64,000 nucleotides of DNA from Lutraria lutraria. Lineage: Eukaryota; Mollusca; Bivalvia; Venerida; Mactridae. Within the stretch, counting starts at the first letter, position 1. Every line of letters starts with the position of its first letter. The notes beneath the pieces are model-generated. The model saw nothing but the letters and a program-made list of their open reading frames with translations. It had not been told where the DNA came from and ran no database searches. The stretch covers positions 7,946,001 to 8,010,000 of the forward strand of contig OZ026845.1 of the NCBI GenBank assembly GCA_964023205.1. Reading direction: 5' to 3'. The position numbers and the translations under genes are program-made. This document shows, in pieces, positions 1-13,200 of the stretch.

Positions 1-620
1 TTGATGTTGTTGTTGGAGGTGATGGTTCTTGATGTTGATGGTGGTAGAGTTGTTGTTGTTGGTGGTGGTGGTAATGTTGTTGTTGTTGGTAGTGTTGTTG
101 GTAGTGGTGGTAATTTTGGTGGTGATGGTGGTGGTTATGTTGTTGTTGTTGGTGGTGGCGGTGGTAGTGTTGTTAGTAGTGTTGTTAATGTTGGTGGTGT
201 TGGTGGTGATGGTAGTGTTGTTGTTGTTGTTGGTAGTCTTGTTGGAAGTGTTGTTAATGCTGGTGGTGTTAATGTTGTTGGTAATGTTGTTGGTAGTGTT
301 GTTAATGTTGTTTGTGGTGGTGATGGTAGTGTTGTTGTTGTTGGTAATGTTGTTAATGTTGGTGGTGATGGTAGTGTACGTTGTTGTTGTTGGTAGTGTT
401 GTTAATGTTGGTGTTGGTGGTAATGTTGTTATTGTTGGCAGTGTTGTTAATGTTGGTGGTGATGGTAGCGTTGTTGTTGTTGGTATTGTTGTTGATGCTG
501 TTGTTATTGGTGGTCGTGGTAGTTGTTGATGTTGGTGATGGTAGAGTTGTTGATGTTGTTGGTGGTGGTGGTAGAGTTATTGATATTGGTGGTAGAGTTG
601 CTTATGTTGTTGTGGGTACA
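1..620. repeat. (TGT/TGG)n low-complexity tract
   Basis: The first 620 bases are an imperfect trinucleotide tract built from TGT, TGG, GGT and GAT steps, with phrases such as 'agtgttgttaatgttggtgg' recurring. All three plus frames are open for long stretches and give only Val/Gly/Leu-rich products, which is what such a repeat yields by chance; I do not call a gene. The tract starts at the window edge, so its real length is unknown. Confidence 0.9.
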
Positions 621-1289
621 ATATTATTGCGTCTGCAAATCCAAACTTTTTAAAGTCCTTTGCTATGCATACATGTTGTTCTAGTTTTATTAGTTGGTTT
701 ATCAATGGCATGTTAAGTGCCCTTTTGTTAATTTGTATCCTGATTTTCTCGAGTGTTATATGTTATCCCTGAGGTCTATATGTGCACTATTTGTTGGTTA
801 ATCTGCAGCAATATAAATAATATCATGCTAACATCAACACTTATTTATCTACTTCCATATAACCATACTTTTGTGTTTTTCATTCACCCTCAATGAATCC
901 GTACTTTGACATCTTCGGTTTGTCATACTTCATTTTCTTATAAGTACAGTAAAATATTTGTTTTTACATAAAATTATAATGTTATTTGACTGTGTTTTCC
1001 ATTGATTATTGTTCACGCGTTCACACCTATTTTGCATCTGTTTGTAGGTTACTAAATAAATAATGTTCTATTCTCCTCTGTTATGCCGTTCTTTCACTGT
1101 TGGGGAGAGGTAATGTTTTTTCCTATACTGTCATGGAGATGGTCGTTTTCTTTACTGTTCGTTTTTGTTGCTACTGTTATTATCCTTGTTGCATCTGCTG
1201 CTGTGGAGGTTGTTCTTATTGTTTTGGAGATAGTGAATGATATTATGGCTTCACATCGTCGTCCCCCATTGGTGCATCTGATAGTAGTA
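621..1289. other. non-coding, nothing recognised
   Basis: AT-rich DNA between the trinucleotide tract and a SINE. No exon, RNA gene or named repeat could be supported on either strand. Confidence 0.5.
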
Positions 1290-1546
1290 GTTTATTTTGT
1301 TTGTTTATATCGAGTTCTACGCCCCTTTATAACAATCAGTGTCATATTAGGCGGACAGTTCACCTAATCATCGCTCCTGGGAAGAACCAGTACTGCATAG
1401 TCACCCATCCTCCGTAAGCAACTGTTTACTTTCTCACATAAAGAGACATGCGGGTCGGTGGCGGGGCTAGAACCCACGACCCTCTATCAGTGAGAGGTTA
1501 TAGTGATTTGAAGTCAGAGACCTTAACCACTCGACCACAGAGACGG
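1290..1546 (-). mobile_element. tRNA-derived SINE (family A), full head
   Basis: On the minus strand the element begins near 1546 with a tRNA-like head. An A-box (TGGTCGAGTGG) and a B-box-like GGTTCTAGCCC are visible, separated by an extra arm of the kind seen in Leu/Ser tRNAs. The body runs on to about 1290. Its non-tRNA part (plus-strand 'ggcggacagttcacctaa') is found again at 12755-12895, which shows that it is dispersed. A folded functional tRNA is not credible: the acceptor arms do not pair and the B-box is altered. Confidence 0.75.
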
Positions 1547-2987
1547 GTCTGACAGTAGAAGTGGTTCCCTGCAGCTGCAGTAAAGCAATAAAACGTGAAC
1601 ATGTTCAGCCTTTATCAGAATAATCAAAGGAAGATTTCACAAGGTGGTACCAGAGTAGAAGGCAACGCGGATTCGAAAATAATATTCACAACGAATCTAC
1701 CTGAAAATGTAAATAAATGCATGAAACTGACAGGAAGGAAATCAAGCTGGTTGCGTGACTTTTCTAAAACATATTGTTTCTGAAAAGACACCTGTTGTCA
1801 GCTTTTAAGACGAGGAAAGGCTGAATATTATAGATAAACGAGGTTGATCCAGAAATAACAGGTTTATCCCGCTGATGGCAACTTGAAACTACATATCATG
1901 CGTTTTACATTTTTCTTCAGGTGGTGAATCAAACACATACTCTAGCATGTTTACAGTTTCCTGCTTCTTTCTATCCGTCTACAATAACGTAAATGTTGTT
2001 TTTACGGTAGATTCGTAAGTCATTACCCTTTACTGTGAATCGCGTGACACTAATCATCGATGTTTTAATTACGTTTCAGAAAGTGAAATAGGACTCCGTA
2101 TAATAAGCATGCGTATTTCTAAACAAGCAGATTTGTCATCTCTTGCCATTAGTTAATGATTTTCATTATTTACCACCTGCTTGTCTTTAGTCCTATCAAG
2201 TACTGTAAATTTCATAACTTAATACATAAAAATTATCGGAGCAATACAGGAAATAACGCGAAAATCAACGAAAAATATATCACTCGTCTAGATGGCGCCT
2301 TTTACCCGGTTTCTATGGAAATATCATTTGAATATATCATTTCTGGGTTAGCCAATACCTTAAAGGTTGTTCATGCAAAATTTCTTTATTGTACGTTGAC
2401 GTCTAAAAAAATGACCATTTTTCTGGAGGAAACCCGCGATCCACCTTAAGCGAAGCATTTTTATCGTTATAAGCCCATCTAGTAGTCTGTGACAATTCAA
2501 ACAACTGGAGTCTCTTTTGTTGAGGTTGTTACGACTTTCGGTGATACGCATTGATCAAATGAATCAAGTATCCGATTATGAAAGTATGAGTACCTAAATG
2601 TTTTTCTTGTAACTAAAATGGTTGTGTATTAATTTGTTAACGGAACCTATCATTTCACACCATCGGAAAACAATACTGTAACCATCCTACTCTATACTCA
2701 ACATCCGTAAGCTCATGTAACGGGTGTGTTTTTCCAAGATAATAGCGCTAGTGTACTGCTTACCTGAAACACATTTCATTGGAAAATCTACAAGCATATT
2801 GATATATATAACTTCCCTTTACTAAGATTTACAGGACTGGCAAAGGCTTTTCTACCTCCACATTGAAGAGTACGCAGAAAATAGGAAGTATCTCTACTGG
2901 AGAACCAGCTTTGAACCATTCAGTAATTATAACTTATAGACTCAGATCTTTTTGTGTTTTATGTGTTTTACGAGTTTTAGCCTAAAC
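1547..2987. other. non-coding, nothing recognised
   Basis: AT-rich intergenic sequence with short chance reading frames only. No domain, splice-flanked exon or repeat family could be identified. Confidence 0.45.
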
Positions 2988-3650
2988 AAGAGCTGTCTGT
3001 AAGACAGCATGCTCGACTATTCTCAGTGATTGATAGTAAACAAACTTTTGCCTAAAAGACTATACAAATGTACCAATATCTGTGAGGTATTTTAGAGTTA
3101 ACAATTAAGATGTGTTTCTGAAACACAGTGCCCCTGTTCAATGATACAGATATATGAACACTAAATATAAAAAGGTATATAATAAACAAAGGGAAATAAC
3201 TCAACTCTGCCAGCCGTTAAAAACAAATATAAACAAAGGGCAATAACTCGAACAAGAGACAGGCATTGTCACAGAACCGGGTTTTCATTCTGCAGACGCT
3301 TATCCCTTGAGAAATGTATGAGTTTCACACTAGAGTATTTCTGTATATATTACATATGAACAAAATAAAGAAAGGGCCATAATTCCGTCAAAAATGATCG
3401 AATCATGAAATCTTGACAATATGCATTGGGTATCTTGAGAACAATAGTTCCATGAAAGTTTTATCAAAATCCCTAGAGAAAAGAAGGAAACAAGTTATTT
3501 CACTGTTACTATCGCACAAAATAAACAAAGGGTCATAATTCCGTCAAAAATGATCGAATCACAAAACCCGGATTATGTGTGCGGGGGTTCTTGGTAACAA
3601 CAAGTCTGTGAAAGTTTCGTCAAAAGTAGGGTTGGTAGGTAGGGGATATT
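2988..3650 (+). mobile_element. dispersed element with 'gggtcataattccg' modules
   Basis: The element opens with AACAAGAGCTGTCTGTAAG, a phrase I associate with a common bivalve repeat. Inside, a module of about 170 bp recurs: 'gggccataattccgtcaaaa' near 3375 and 'gggtcataattccgtcaaaa' near 3531, each followed by 'atgatcgaatca' and later by a 'gaaagtttygtcaaaa' phrase. Shorter relatives ('gggcaataactc') lie at 3190-3260. There is no coding capacity. The right end is not clear. Confidence 0.6.
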
Positions 3651-3859
3651 TTGCTCTTGGAAGCATATGGAAAGGTAAACAAAGTGAGAGTGTATCTGCT
3701 CATCTGCCATCGGGCCTATAAAACGTCTAGGGTCAGGCAGAAATATTTTGTAACTAAGGAAACCAGTACTAACAATTTCTTTAGTCCTTATGACATATCA
3801 ACATTCTTTCATGTATAAAAGGTAGATGATAATTTAATGTTATTGATAAGACTAAATGT

Positions 3860-4045
3860 GTTGAAGATCACTGTGACCTTGACCTACTGACCTGAAAATC
3901 AATGGAAGTCAACTACATAAGATAACCAACCTCCCGTCAAAGTCTGAGGGTCACAGGCCAAATCGTTCTCCAATTAAGGTCTAGTTTTGAACTGACAAGA
4001 ACAAATCAATATATCCTTGTTTCGTTCAGGGTTGGAGCAATTAAT
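3860..4045. repeat. dispersed 'gtgaccttgacctactgacc' repeat fragment
   Basis: The run of GACCT words ('gtgaccttgacctactgacc', then 'accaacctcccgtcaaagt') is typical of a widely dispersed bivalve repeat; a related piece with 'ccatgaccttgacctgaaaa' sits at 13376-13400. The assignment rests on this phrase similarity only. Confidence 0.4.
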
Positions 4046-4317
4046 ATCTGATTCAGAAAATCAAACATGAACCTTCAATGTTAGATGTTAGACCAACTTC
4101 ACACAAACGTCCTAGATAATGGTTAGGTGTAACTGAAAACTAATGCTATTTACTGCATCTTATTTTCGATGTATTTATTTCTTAACAAAAATAACATTCA
4201 ACAAAAGATCATTACATTTCTGGTAGATATAAATATATACAAAAAGCAATTATGTAATGTTTGGGAACTGACCAATAGTTCAGCTTTCTATAAAGCTGAC
4301 TCACTCATACATGAATT

Positions 4318-4445
4318 CTGATGCAGACCAAAGTAGTATGTTTTTCTACATCCACCATGCAGTTGTTAAACAAGTTCCCATTCCATGTTGCAGTACAAGT
4401 CCATGTAAGTTCAGTTTCCATGCTACTTTCAGTACTTTGATTTCA
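4318..4445 (+). repeat. dispersed repeat R1, copy 1
   Basis: A stretch of about 130 bp containing 'ctacatccaccatgcag', 'cattccatgttgcagtacaa' and 'ctttcagtactttgattt' in order. The same ordered phrases occur at 10630-10735, 38690-38795 and, inverted, at 48700-48850, so it is a mobile-element-derived family. Terminal repeats and target duplication were not determined. Confidence 0.75.
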
Positions 4446-4973
4446 ATATGCAGTCAGTTTTACATGAACACAACACTTTGACCATCATACAAGTTAATTT
4501 ATATCATATGCAATAATTAAAAAATAATGCCATTCGGTAAGGAGAAAAGGTTAAGAAATATTAGATTTCAAGCACAGTATGATGTATAAGCAATAAATAT
4601 TGCCTGATTGCAACTGAACACATCTAGATCAAGTAAAAGTAACCAATATTTCATTTCAAATACCTCTAATTTGAAGTTTAATCTCATTCAGTGCTTGTAA
4701 ACTTGTTGTTAACAAATATGATCATTCTGAAATCTATTAGCATCAGGTTTATATAATGGGCAAGTGGGAGAGCTTGAAGAGAAAGCTTGCCTTCATTTAG
4801 AAAAAGATCAACTCCTTCCGGACTGGGCAACAAGTGGAGAATTCCAGTTTTCAGAGAACTTTCGATAAATTCCAAAAGAAATGAGTCTTGAAAAATCTTT
4901 TGATTTTCTGGGAATTCCAGTTTACAGGTTTTTTACTGTACTAATTGGCAGTTGAAAGAGGTAATGTCTTCAA

Positions 4974-6049
4974 CCTATAGACACAGGCTACCGGCATGTG
5001 ACAATAGCAAAATAAATTTAAAAAAAAATTTTTTTCACCATATATCTATTATAGAGTAAAGGTATAGAACTCCTGGGCCCAGAAATCACACCGGTTATGT
5101 TTATCAAGGTCCTGTTGTAACAATTCTGAACCGATTCTTAAAAGCCTGGTCTTATTCGACGCAGAAATAATTTCTCTTTAACCACCATCCACTCTTATAT
5201 CCATACATTGCTCTGAACTGGAGCAATAAGCCCTTCAACTTACAAAAAGTACCACTAGGCATCGATGTGACCTAAGTTTGTTTTCATTAGATACAGAGTA
5301 AATTTCTTTATTCCTTCGGGATTTCATACCCACTCCGGTGTAAATCGAAAGAAAATCAAATTTGTTATCACTCACCGTCGACGAATCATTCAATTGATGG
5401 ATATCTAAGGCATTAAGATTCATTATTTGACGATTTAAACTCACTTTGGCAAAATGACTGCTAAAGGTGAAGGTTGCCACACCTCCGACTTTGACCAATC
5501 GTTGACACGTACCGTCCCGGAACGGCACGAAAATGGTACGGCGTTTAAACTATGCGATCATGGCAGCTGAGAAGCGAAATCGGACGAAAGCGTGGAATAT
5601 TGAATCGTAATGCCTTCGGTATCCATCAATTGAATTATTTGTCGGCGGTGATTGATAAACAATTTGATTTTCTTTCGATTTACACCGGAGTGGGTATGAA
5701 ATCACGAAGGAATAAAGAAATTTACTCTGTAGCTAATGAAAACAAACTTAGGTCACATCGATGGCGAGTAGTACGTTTTGTAGGTTGAAGGGCTTGTTGC
5801 TCCAGTTACGAGCAATATATGGATATAAGAGTGGATGGTAGTTAAAGAGAAATTATTTCTGCGTCGAATAAGACCAGGCTTTTAAGAATCGGTTCAGAAT
5901 TGTTACAACAGGACCTTGATGAACATGACCGGTGTGATTTCTGAGCCCAGGAGTTCTATACCTTTACTCTATAATATATATATGCTGAAAAAAATTTTTT
6001 TTGAAACTTTATATTTCTGTTATCACATGCCGGTAGCCTGTGCCTATAG
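4974..6049. repeat. large inverted repeat / foldback element
   Basis: The left arm (about 4974-5430) and right arm (about 5597-6049) are reverse complements of each other at high identity, around a spacer of about 165 bp. Outer ends share 'cacaggctaccggcatgtga'; both arms carry an A-run/T-run, 'agtaaaggtatagaactcct' and 'tggtcttattcgacgcagaa'. Each arm keeps a reading frame of about 55 residues (ending NENKLRSHR), but nearly all differences between the arms change the residue, so the frames look fortuitous. This could be a foldback or long-TIR non-autonomous transposon. Confidence 0.85.
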
Positions 6050-6263
6050 AGACTAAACTGACCATCAAAGACATAGGATTGCACAAGTAGTCAGCCAAAC
6101 AATAGATTGTAGAATGCACTAAAATAGTTATTAAATATAAGTTACAACCAACAAAAAAGGTTACAAAATTAGGCATAAAAACTGGTTTTTTCTGGTTACA
6201 TGCTCATTGTGGGTACATGTAGGTGGAGTATTGTCATTTATTTTATGAGCGTGCTGATATAGG

Positions 6264-6965
6264 TAAACAAGAGGGCCAAGATGGCCCTAGGTCGCTCACC
6301 TGAGAACAAAGACACTACAATCGATGACCAGGTAATATAGATTTCATCTCATATAATCCATTTATATGTATATTTTGATCAAAACTAACAATGAAGGTGC
6401 TATAATACCGTTAAACAAGCAAAATCATAGCAAATTTTTTATTCCAAGGGCCCATAACTCTTAAATTTGTGCTCCAATTTCACCCATAACCTTATTTGTT
6501 TAAGACCTTAAGGTCATATACATTCATTGTAATTATGATTATGATCGGTGAATAAATGAAGGCACAAGAGTGTAAACAAGCTACATGTATAATATAGCAA
6601 ATTTTCAAGGTCAAGGGCCTATAACTCTTGAAGTTCTGGTCAGATATCATCGAACCTGTCCAAGATCTTTTGGTTGTACACATTTACTGAAAATATGATT
6701 AGGATTGACTAGAGTGTAAACAAGCTAATTTAATAGCAAATTTTGTAAGTCAAGGGCACATAACTCTTGATGTCCTTGTCCGATTTTGCCCATAATCAAA
6801 CTTAGCCGAGACATTGAGGACATATACATTGTGACCAAGTTCGATTGCATTTAGTTAAGAGCTGTGGATGCTAGAGAGTAAACAAACTAATTGTAGACAG
6901 ACGACGTACAACGGACGCCGGACAATCATCGATCCTAAAAACTCACCTGATCATTTGATTGAGCT
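6264..6965 (+). mobile_element. dispersed bivalve-type element with three internal modules
   Basis: It starts AACAAGAGGGCCAAGATGG followed by CCCTAGGTCGCTCACCTGA and ends near a matching 'actcacctgatcatttgat'. Between them a module of about 140 bp is repeated three times (near 6421, 6595 and 6725), each with 'atagcaaattt', 'aagggc-yataactctt' and 'gagtgtaaacaagcta'-like phrases. No ORF. It lies just downstream of the AGGF1 stop codon, inside or beyond that gene's 3' UTR. Confidence 0.65.
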
Positions 6966-7078
6966 AAAAAGTGAGACATTAATACTTATCCCATTCCTCA
7001 GGCCTATTAAAAAGTCTAGGCTTGCAGGGGAAAATTAGGGTAGGTCAGGTAATCAGAAACAAACTATTCTAACACACA

Positions 7079-7291
7079 TTAAGAAAATTCTGTGTCCCCC
7101 TGTTTCCAAGGTTTAGAACTTATATTTCTTGATTGTGAATTTCCAGAATCAATTCGTTTGAATCGTTGTTGAGCTTGTATCCTTCTAGATGCTTTTTTCA
7201 TGTCGACCGTGTTCACATTGTCCGGCGAGAAGTTTCCAGCGTTCAATGATCCAAGTCCAGCTGATTGATTGATGCGAAGATTAACAGATAT
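7079..7291 (-). other. AGGF1: AGGF1 last coding exon and stop
   Basis: The acceptor TTCTTACAG precedes ISVNLRINQSAGLGSLNAG, which continues the G-patch exon in phase. The exon ends KPWKQGDTEFS then TAA at 7081-7079, matching the C-terminal layout of AGGF1 (Gly-Leu-Gly step, basic stretch with QQRFKRI, a Trp near the end). It lies 9.6 kb from the preceding exon. Confidence 0.88.
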
Positions 7292-10200
7292 CTGTAAGAA
7301 ACAAAATATTTATACAGAAAATCATACACAAAATTAATAAACAACAACAAATATAAAAAAACTTGAGTTAACAATGATCAGCGTTCAGCTTCACCTAACC
7401 TCATATGAACAGACAAGAGGCAATCACTATATGCTCTCGACACTATTTAATGTTGGGGGCATAAAAACAACTTTCAGATTCATGGTGATATCACATTTTA
7501 GTGAGATAAACATGTATTTTCTATGAATCTTTTTTATCAAAACTAATGAAATTCTTTGTGCCTTGCTAATACAATATCTTCTAAATGCCAGTACCTCTAT
7601 GGAAGTAATGGAAGAATCATTCCTTTTTGGTGTTATTCTTGGCATAAAAAAATCATTTAGCAAGATGTTTAAATCAGCTATCTGAGATATGACAGGGGCC
7701 CAAGACCCAAGGCGCTTCATCTGTAAAAACCCATTTCTGAGTGAGCATTATTTACTCACCTTCTCATGTTATTCATGCATTAGACTTAAGTATTAATATT
7801 AAATATCGTAGTATCAAAATATCTAGAGAACAATTTGGAGCACATTTCTAGCAGAATGCACAAAAGAAGTTTTGTTTACTAGCTAAGTTCAATGATATAT
7901 TTGTGCAATATAAACAATAAAAGACAATGTTTCAAATCTCTGACTTGATTAGATTGGATTCGGTTAAGTGATAAATGAGTATACAGTACAACTTCTCCAA
8001 AGGCTTAAGTAACACCCTTTAGGAGTAGCAAAATTATGTTGTTATTCAAAGGTTGTTGCTAAATTAATAGCTAATCATACAGTGGCAGGGCCTTTTTTCC
8101 AAGAAATGGGAAGGGGCCTTAGCCTTTCATTTTGGGAAATTCAAGCATGATATTTGGCAAAATATTTAGAAGGTTTAAAGACAACCGAGTTAGAATAGCA
8201 TTGTATTTTGGGGAATTTCTTGCCTCAAATTGGAAAAAAACCAGCCTTTTTGCAATTGGGAAGTCACAGAATTTCGGCCTCTGTTATAAGAGGAAAAAAG
8301 GCCCTGAGTGGGAAAAAATCATGCTGTTGCCGAAGGGAGGTTGTTGCTCAAGAGGGTCACTCTGGAGAGGTTGTACTGTATCCCATTAGGTTCAACCTAG
8401 GACATGATATGAACTATAAGTGCACAATTTTTAATCCATTAAAATTAAGCTTCTGGCTTTCATTTCAAAAGTTTACAAGTTGTTTAATCTATAGAAATAT
8501 CAACATCAGGGTGATAAATACAAGAACTGATAATTATGATATGATTTAGTAACTGGCATTGGTTATATATAGACCAACAGATTGTTTCAGTTAATTGGCG
8601 AAGACACCTGTTTTAAAACATGGATTAGAGCAACTTGTGAGAACAAAATGATATAAATAGTTTGTATGCGTTTTTAATGCATATCAGATGGTGAATCAAA
8701 CGGGAACTCTGGCAGGTTTATGGATATTTTGTCTGTTTCTTTCCCAGCAATTATCGCTCGTGAGTTGAAGACAAACAATTTGTTAAAATAAGTTTTTAGT
8801 TGTACAACCAGTGGCATAGCATGGCATACTTGAGCACTCAATTACACAAGACATTTTTCAACTGAATGTCAGATAAATGAAAAGAATTAAACTTAGATAA
8901 GTTGAAAATAAAGATTAAGATTATTTAAATGGGTAATCACCATTTCAGCATATCTTCTCCCTCAACTAACTAACCATCACCTTACTAATAATAACACCCC
9001 CCACCCCATTGACGAACTTATTCCTTCTCTTTTTATCTATTTATGACCTCGGTTGACCAGGTTTATTTCCTCCCTTGACTTAATGTGTTCTCTCCCTTGA
9101 CTCAGTATATTCTCTCCCCTTACTAACTTTCTTATCTTCCTTTTATTCTCTCATTGGCAATTTATATTTTGTCTCCTGAATAAGTTTATTACCTTTCTTG
9201 ACCATTATCTCCCTGGACCAGGATCATTATCCCCCTTTGACCAGGTTTATTATCTCCCTTGAACAGGTTCATTATCTCCCTTGACTATTTTTGTTCTCCC
9301 TTGACTTAGTTCATCATCTCCATTGACTATTTACTGTTGTCCATTGACTTTTTGAAGTTTATTATCTCAGTTTATCACTGGCCAGGTTTATTATCTCCCT
9401 TGACTATGTTATTCACTCCCCTTACTAACTCTATTATCTCCCTTAACTATGTTTATTATCTCCCTTGACTAAGTTTATTATCTCCCATGACTTAGTTTAT
9501 TCTTTCTCTTGCCAGACAGCATTAAATTAAATCAACACAACAGTGTCGTAACTCATAATGAAATAAGAACAAGTTACGACAGTGTTGCGCTGAGCCCTCA
9601 ATTTCCTCCTGTGATAATATTCATCGACAGTTACACCCCTGCATTCACTGATAAACCGGTAATATCAGTAGCTCTTAGTCAAACACATCAAGAAGTATTT
9701 CATCAGCCATCTCACCGACACTGCTTACTTCCGTTCAATTGAGTCTGGGCTACAAGGCTAATTGGGTTTTACTATAAAAATGATGAATATCAAACAATAA
9801 ACCAGACAGGTTAATAAGCTATCAAATTAAATTTCATAACACAAACATCCATGAAACACTTTGATTCTGATCTCAAATATGATTAGACTCAATATGATCA
9901 TTATGAAACGGTGCACACTGTTTAAGCGGCTTTTCGTCTAATGAAGATGGTGTGTTAAGTATTTTTTGTTAATTTCTTATAATAAAAATATATTTGTTAC
10001 ATCAGCATCTGCTTACAATAAATTTGATTTTTTTTTTTTTTTTTTTAGAAAAAACAACATCATGCAAATCAATGCATATAAACATCAAACAAGAACTGCA
10101 GACCATATAACAAGTTTATAATTATTATTCAAAAGCACAAATGTATGGTTAATATGCGAAATGTTCCTGCTTCGATAGTTTTTCTATGTACAGAGGCCCA

Positions 10201-13200
10201 ATTAAGGCCTGGTATATCCGAGTTTGTTTGCTGAAACAGTTCACATATTGTGTAACCTGAGTCTGTACTGGCTGACAGTGTAATGGTCAGTTAGTCATGT
10301 TTCTTATTCATTTTCAGTCAAGAAAATATCTATGAGAGAAATGCATCATTCTAAGAAAAACAACTTTTTTTCCATGACATTTTTATGTTTTATAGTGTGG
10401 AAACTAGTAATAAATTCTAAACCAGACAGTGTTTGGAAGCTGTATAAAAATAGCATGCTCAAAAACAATTAGATAATTAAACTGAATTAATTGAAGCATG
10501 ATTCTTTTGAGAAAGCAATGGCAATATTTTAGGTCATTAACCTTGCTTGTGTGACATCCTTTTCTACCATTCTTGGGAACTGAATGATAGCCGTCACCCG
10601 CAAGGCACGCAAAATTTTTTATACCGACTTAAATATGTTTATCTACATCCACCATGCAACTGTTAAATGATAGATGCAGTGCATGCAAGTCTCGGTAAGA
10701 TCAGTTTCCAAGGGTACTTTCAGTACTTTGATTTAGTTTATGTACGTCAGTCACTTGTAGACAAGTTAATGAGCATGGTTTCAAGCAGGGACACCTGTCC
10801 TAATTCATAAACCTTAGAAGGAACAAGCCCAGCAATGGTCTACAGTGTAGTGATGAGTAGAGACAATTCTGGTTACCCCCTTCAAATAGTTATTCATACT
10901 TGGTATATACTGTTCATGAAGTGTGCAAGCATAGTTCAAGAAAAATTCATGATTTCATGAATTCCTTTCAAAGGGGTGACAGGAGACTAAGAAAAGACAT
11001 CATTTATGCCCCCTACAGGTAAAAATATTGCTCTACTAAAGAATCTTCAAACAGACTGTAGAATTATTATCTAGTTTTAGTATTACAATTATGCCATCTA
11101 TAATTCATCAAATTGCCTATACTGTACCATTACAAGACACCAGAATGCAGTTATATGAGTGTAATTGAAAACTATGACCTTCATATGTTGGATGTAAGAT
11201 AATGAATTATGATGTCACTTGAGTAATTCAATCCAAAAATTTAAATGTTAAACAGATATCAGCATATTTCTGTAACATGAAACACACCAGAACTAATTAT
11301 GAATCTTTTTAAAGACCACCATGAAGAATAGTAATCAATGATTAACAATACACCCAAATAAATGCCCCTACCTACAAAGACCCTGCCCCAATTTATGAGG
11401 AAAAGAAAAAAAAATGACCCCGCCACCATTTTTTAGAGAAAAGAAAGAAATGACCCGCCACCATTTTTTAGGAAAAGAAATAAAACAGGATTTATTTATG
11501 CATCTGAACTTTGTTAAAAAATAATCCAGTAACAACAAAATGTAGTACGCCTGCTGCTAAAGTTATACAACTTGAGAACAGTCTCTGAGCTCAAATCCAT
11601 TCCACCCTGAGTATTAGGGCTTAAAAGTATAAGGGCTTAATAGATACTGAGCTGATCAATGTTAATTTATAAATACAAGTTTAGATGCCATCAGGCTAAT
11701 GTATCAATAATGCCATTATTGTCTGATCATAATTAACTTTAAAACATAATTTTAAAAGACAATATATGAGATTTGAGTTCTGAGACCAATCTCAGGTTTC
11801 ATAACATCAGAGCTCTGTGTGTTAATATTGGGACAGTATTGGTATACCACTGAGTCAATGTTTAATTTACTGACATGAATATCCCATTACTAACAATTAA
11901 CTCAATCCCCTACTCAACAAAGAACACAAAGGATAAAAGCAAGAAACCGAAATAGTTTTAATATAAATTTAAGGCTAATGCTTTCTGAAAATGAATTTTA
12001 ACAAAAGAAAATTGAATATAATGACCTATTACTACTGAAAAAGATATTGCAATTAATATTGGAGAAAAATACATAAATGGCATTTGCATATATGTCATTG
12101 CTCAATGAAATATGCAAGTTATTTAATATATTACACATAATGACCTTTTATCAATGAAAATAATACTGCAGTTTATCAAAATGATGATTATTGTAATGAT
12201 GGCTAGATAGTATTTGTTTTTTCAAATATGCCAGCTATTCAACAGGGGTAATTTCACAAACAGAAAAGTTGTTTAATGAAATCACCATAATAACTTAAGA
12301 TTATTTAATCAGATCAACAATCAATAAAAAAATTACAGCGTAAATAACAGCACACTTATTTTTTTTCAAATGGTTTCCATTATGAAATTAGGTCATTATT
12401 TTACTTTACAAATGAAAATATGTGTAAGGCAAGAATAGTGTATTTTTTTGGGTATCAGATGCACCGCTGATTTTTTTCTATATTCAAAAATGTATAAAAA
12501 CTATTGATAATATGACTTTTTGCATATCTTACAGCAATGATTTAGGAAAACAAAACTGGTTTTGATATACGGAATACAATACTAACTGTCAACCCTAAAT
12601 AAAGCCCCATTCTCACGGGCACGATGCTGGTCCCAGTACTTCCCGATGAGAAATAACCGGTATACTAATCTTAAGCCGGGGTAAACCACAGGTCTATCAT
12701 GTATAGGGGAGCTCACCTATACTATGAAACTAAGGAATTATCATGTTACATCCTGGGTTTGTTCGTTTGTTTCATCAGGTTTTACGCCCTTTTCAACAGT
12801 CAGAGTCATATGAGGCAGACAGTTCACCTAACCATCTTTCCTGAGAAGAACCAAACTCCTATCCTCCAAAAGCAACTGCCTACTTTCTAAACATCCTGGG
12901 TACAACCCTGGATCTCCCTCGATTCTGTCCCAGAATATCAAGCATTAAGCCGGTTCTGAATATTTTCCCAGAATAACGCCCAGGGGTTGTAACAAAATAT
13001 TTTAAAACATCCAGGGCTGTTTGCCAAGCTGGATCAACAAGATCCATCAAGGATTGTCACAGATGATTACAATGCCAGTAGGGTTGTACTCTGTGTGACA
13101 GGCTTTCTCCTGAACCACTCATCTCAGACCTACGGTGATCCAATCCAGGACAATCAGAATGGGGCTTTAAGTAAGTAAATCAATCTAGTGAGATCTTTCA

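Noticed and set aside
1..653. Overlapping long open frames (131, 166 and 90 codons)
   Set aside because: They are Val/Gly/Leu-only translations of a trinucleotide repeat, open in several frames at once, with no domain or splice context.
1440..1546. True tRNA gene (Leu/Ser type)
   Set aside because: The A-box is good but acceptor arms do not pair, the B-box is altered and the sequence continues into a SINE body repeated at 12755. The same reasoning applies to tRNA-like heads at 15165, 15660, 16790, 20991, 25650, 51004 and 55388.
5235..5788. Two mirrored genes encoding the same small protein (NENKLRSHR ending)
   Set aside because: They are the two arms of the foldback; differences between them are almost all amino-acid-changing and neither frame has splice or domain support.
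8132..8549. Overlapping frames of 85 and 113 codons
   Set aside because: They cross two nested dispersed repeats and show no protein-like features.
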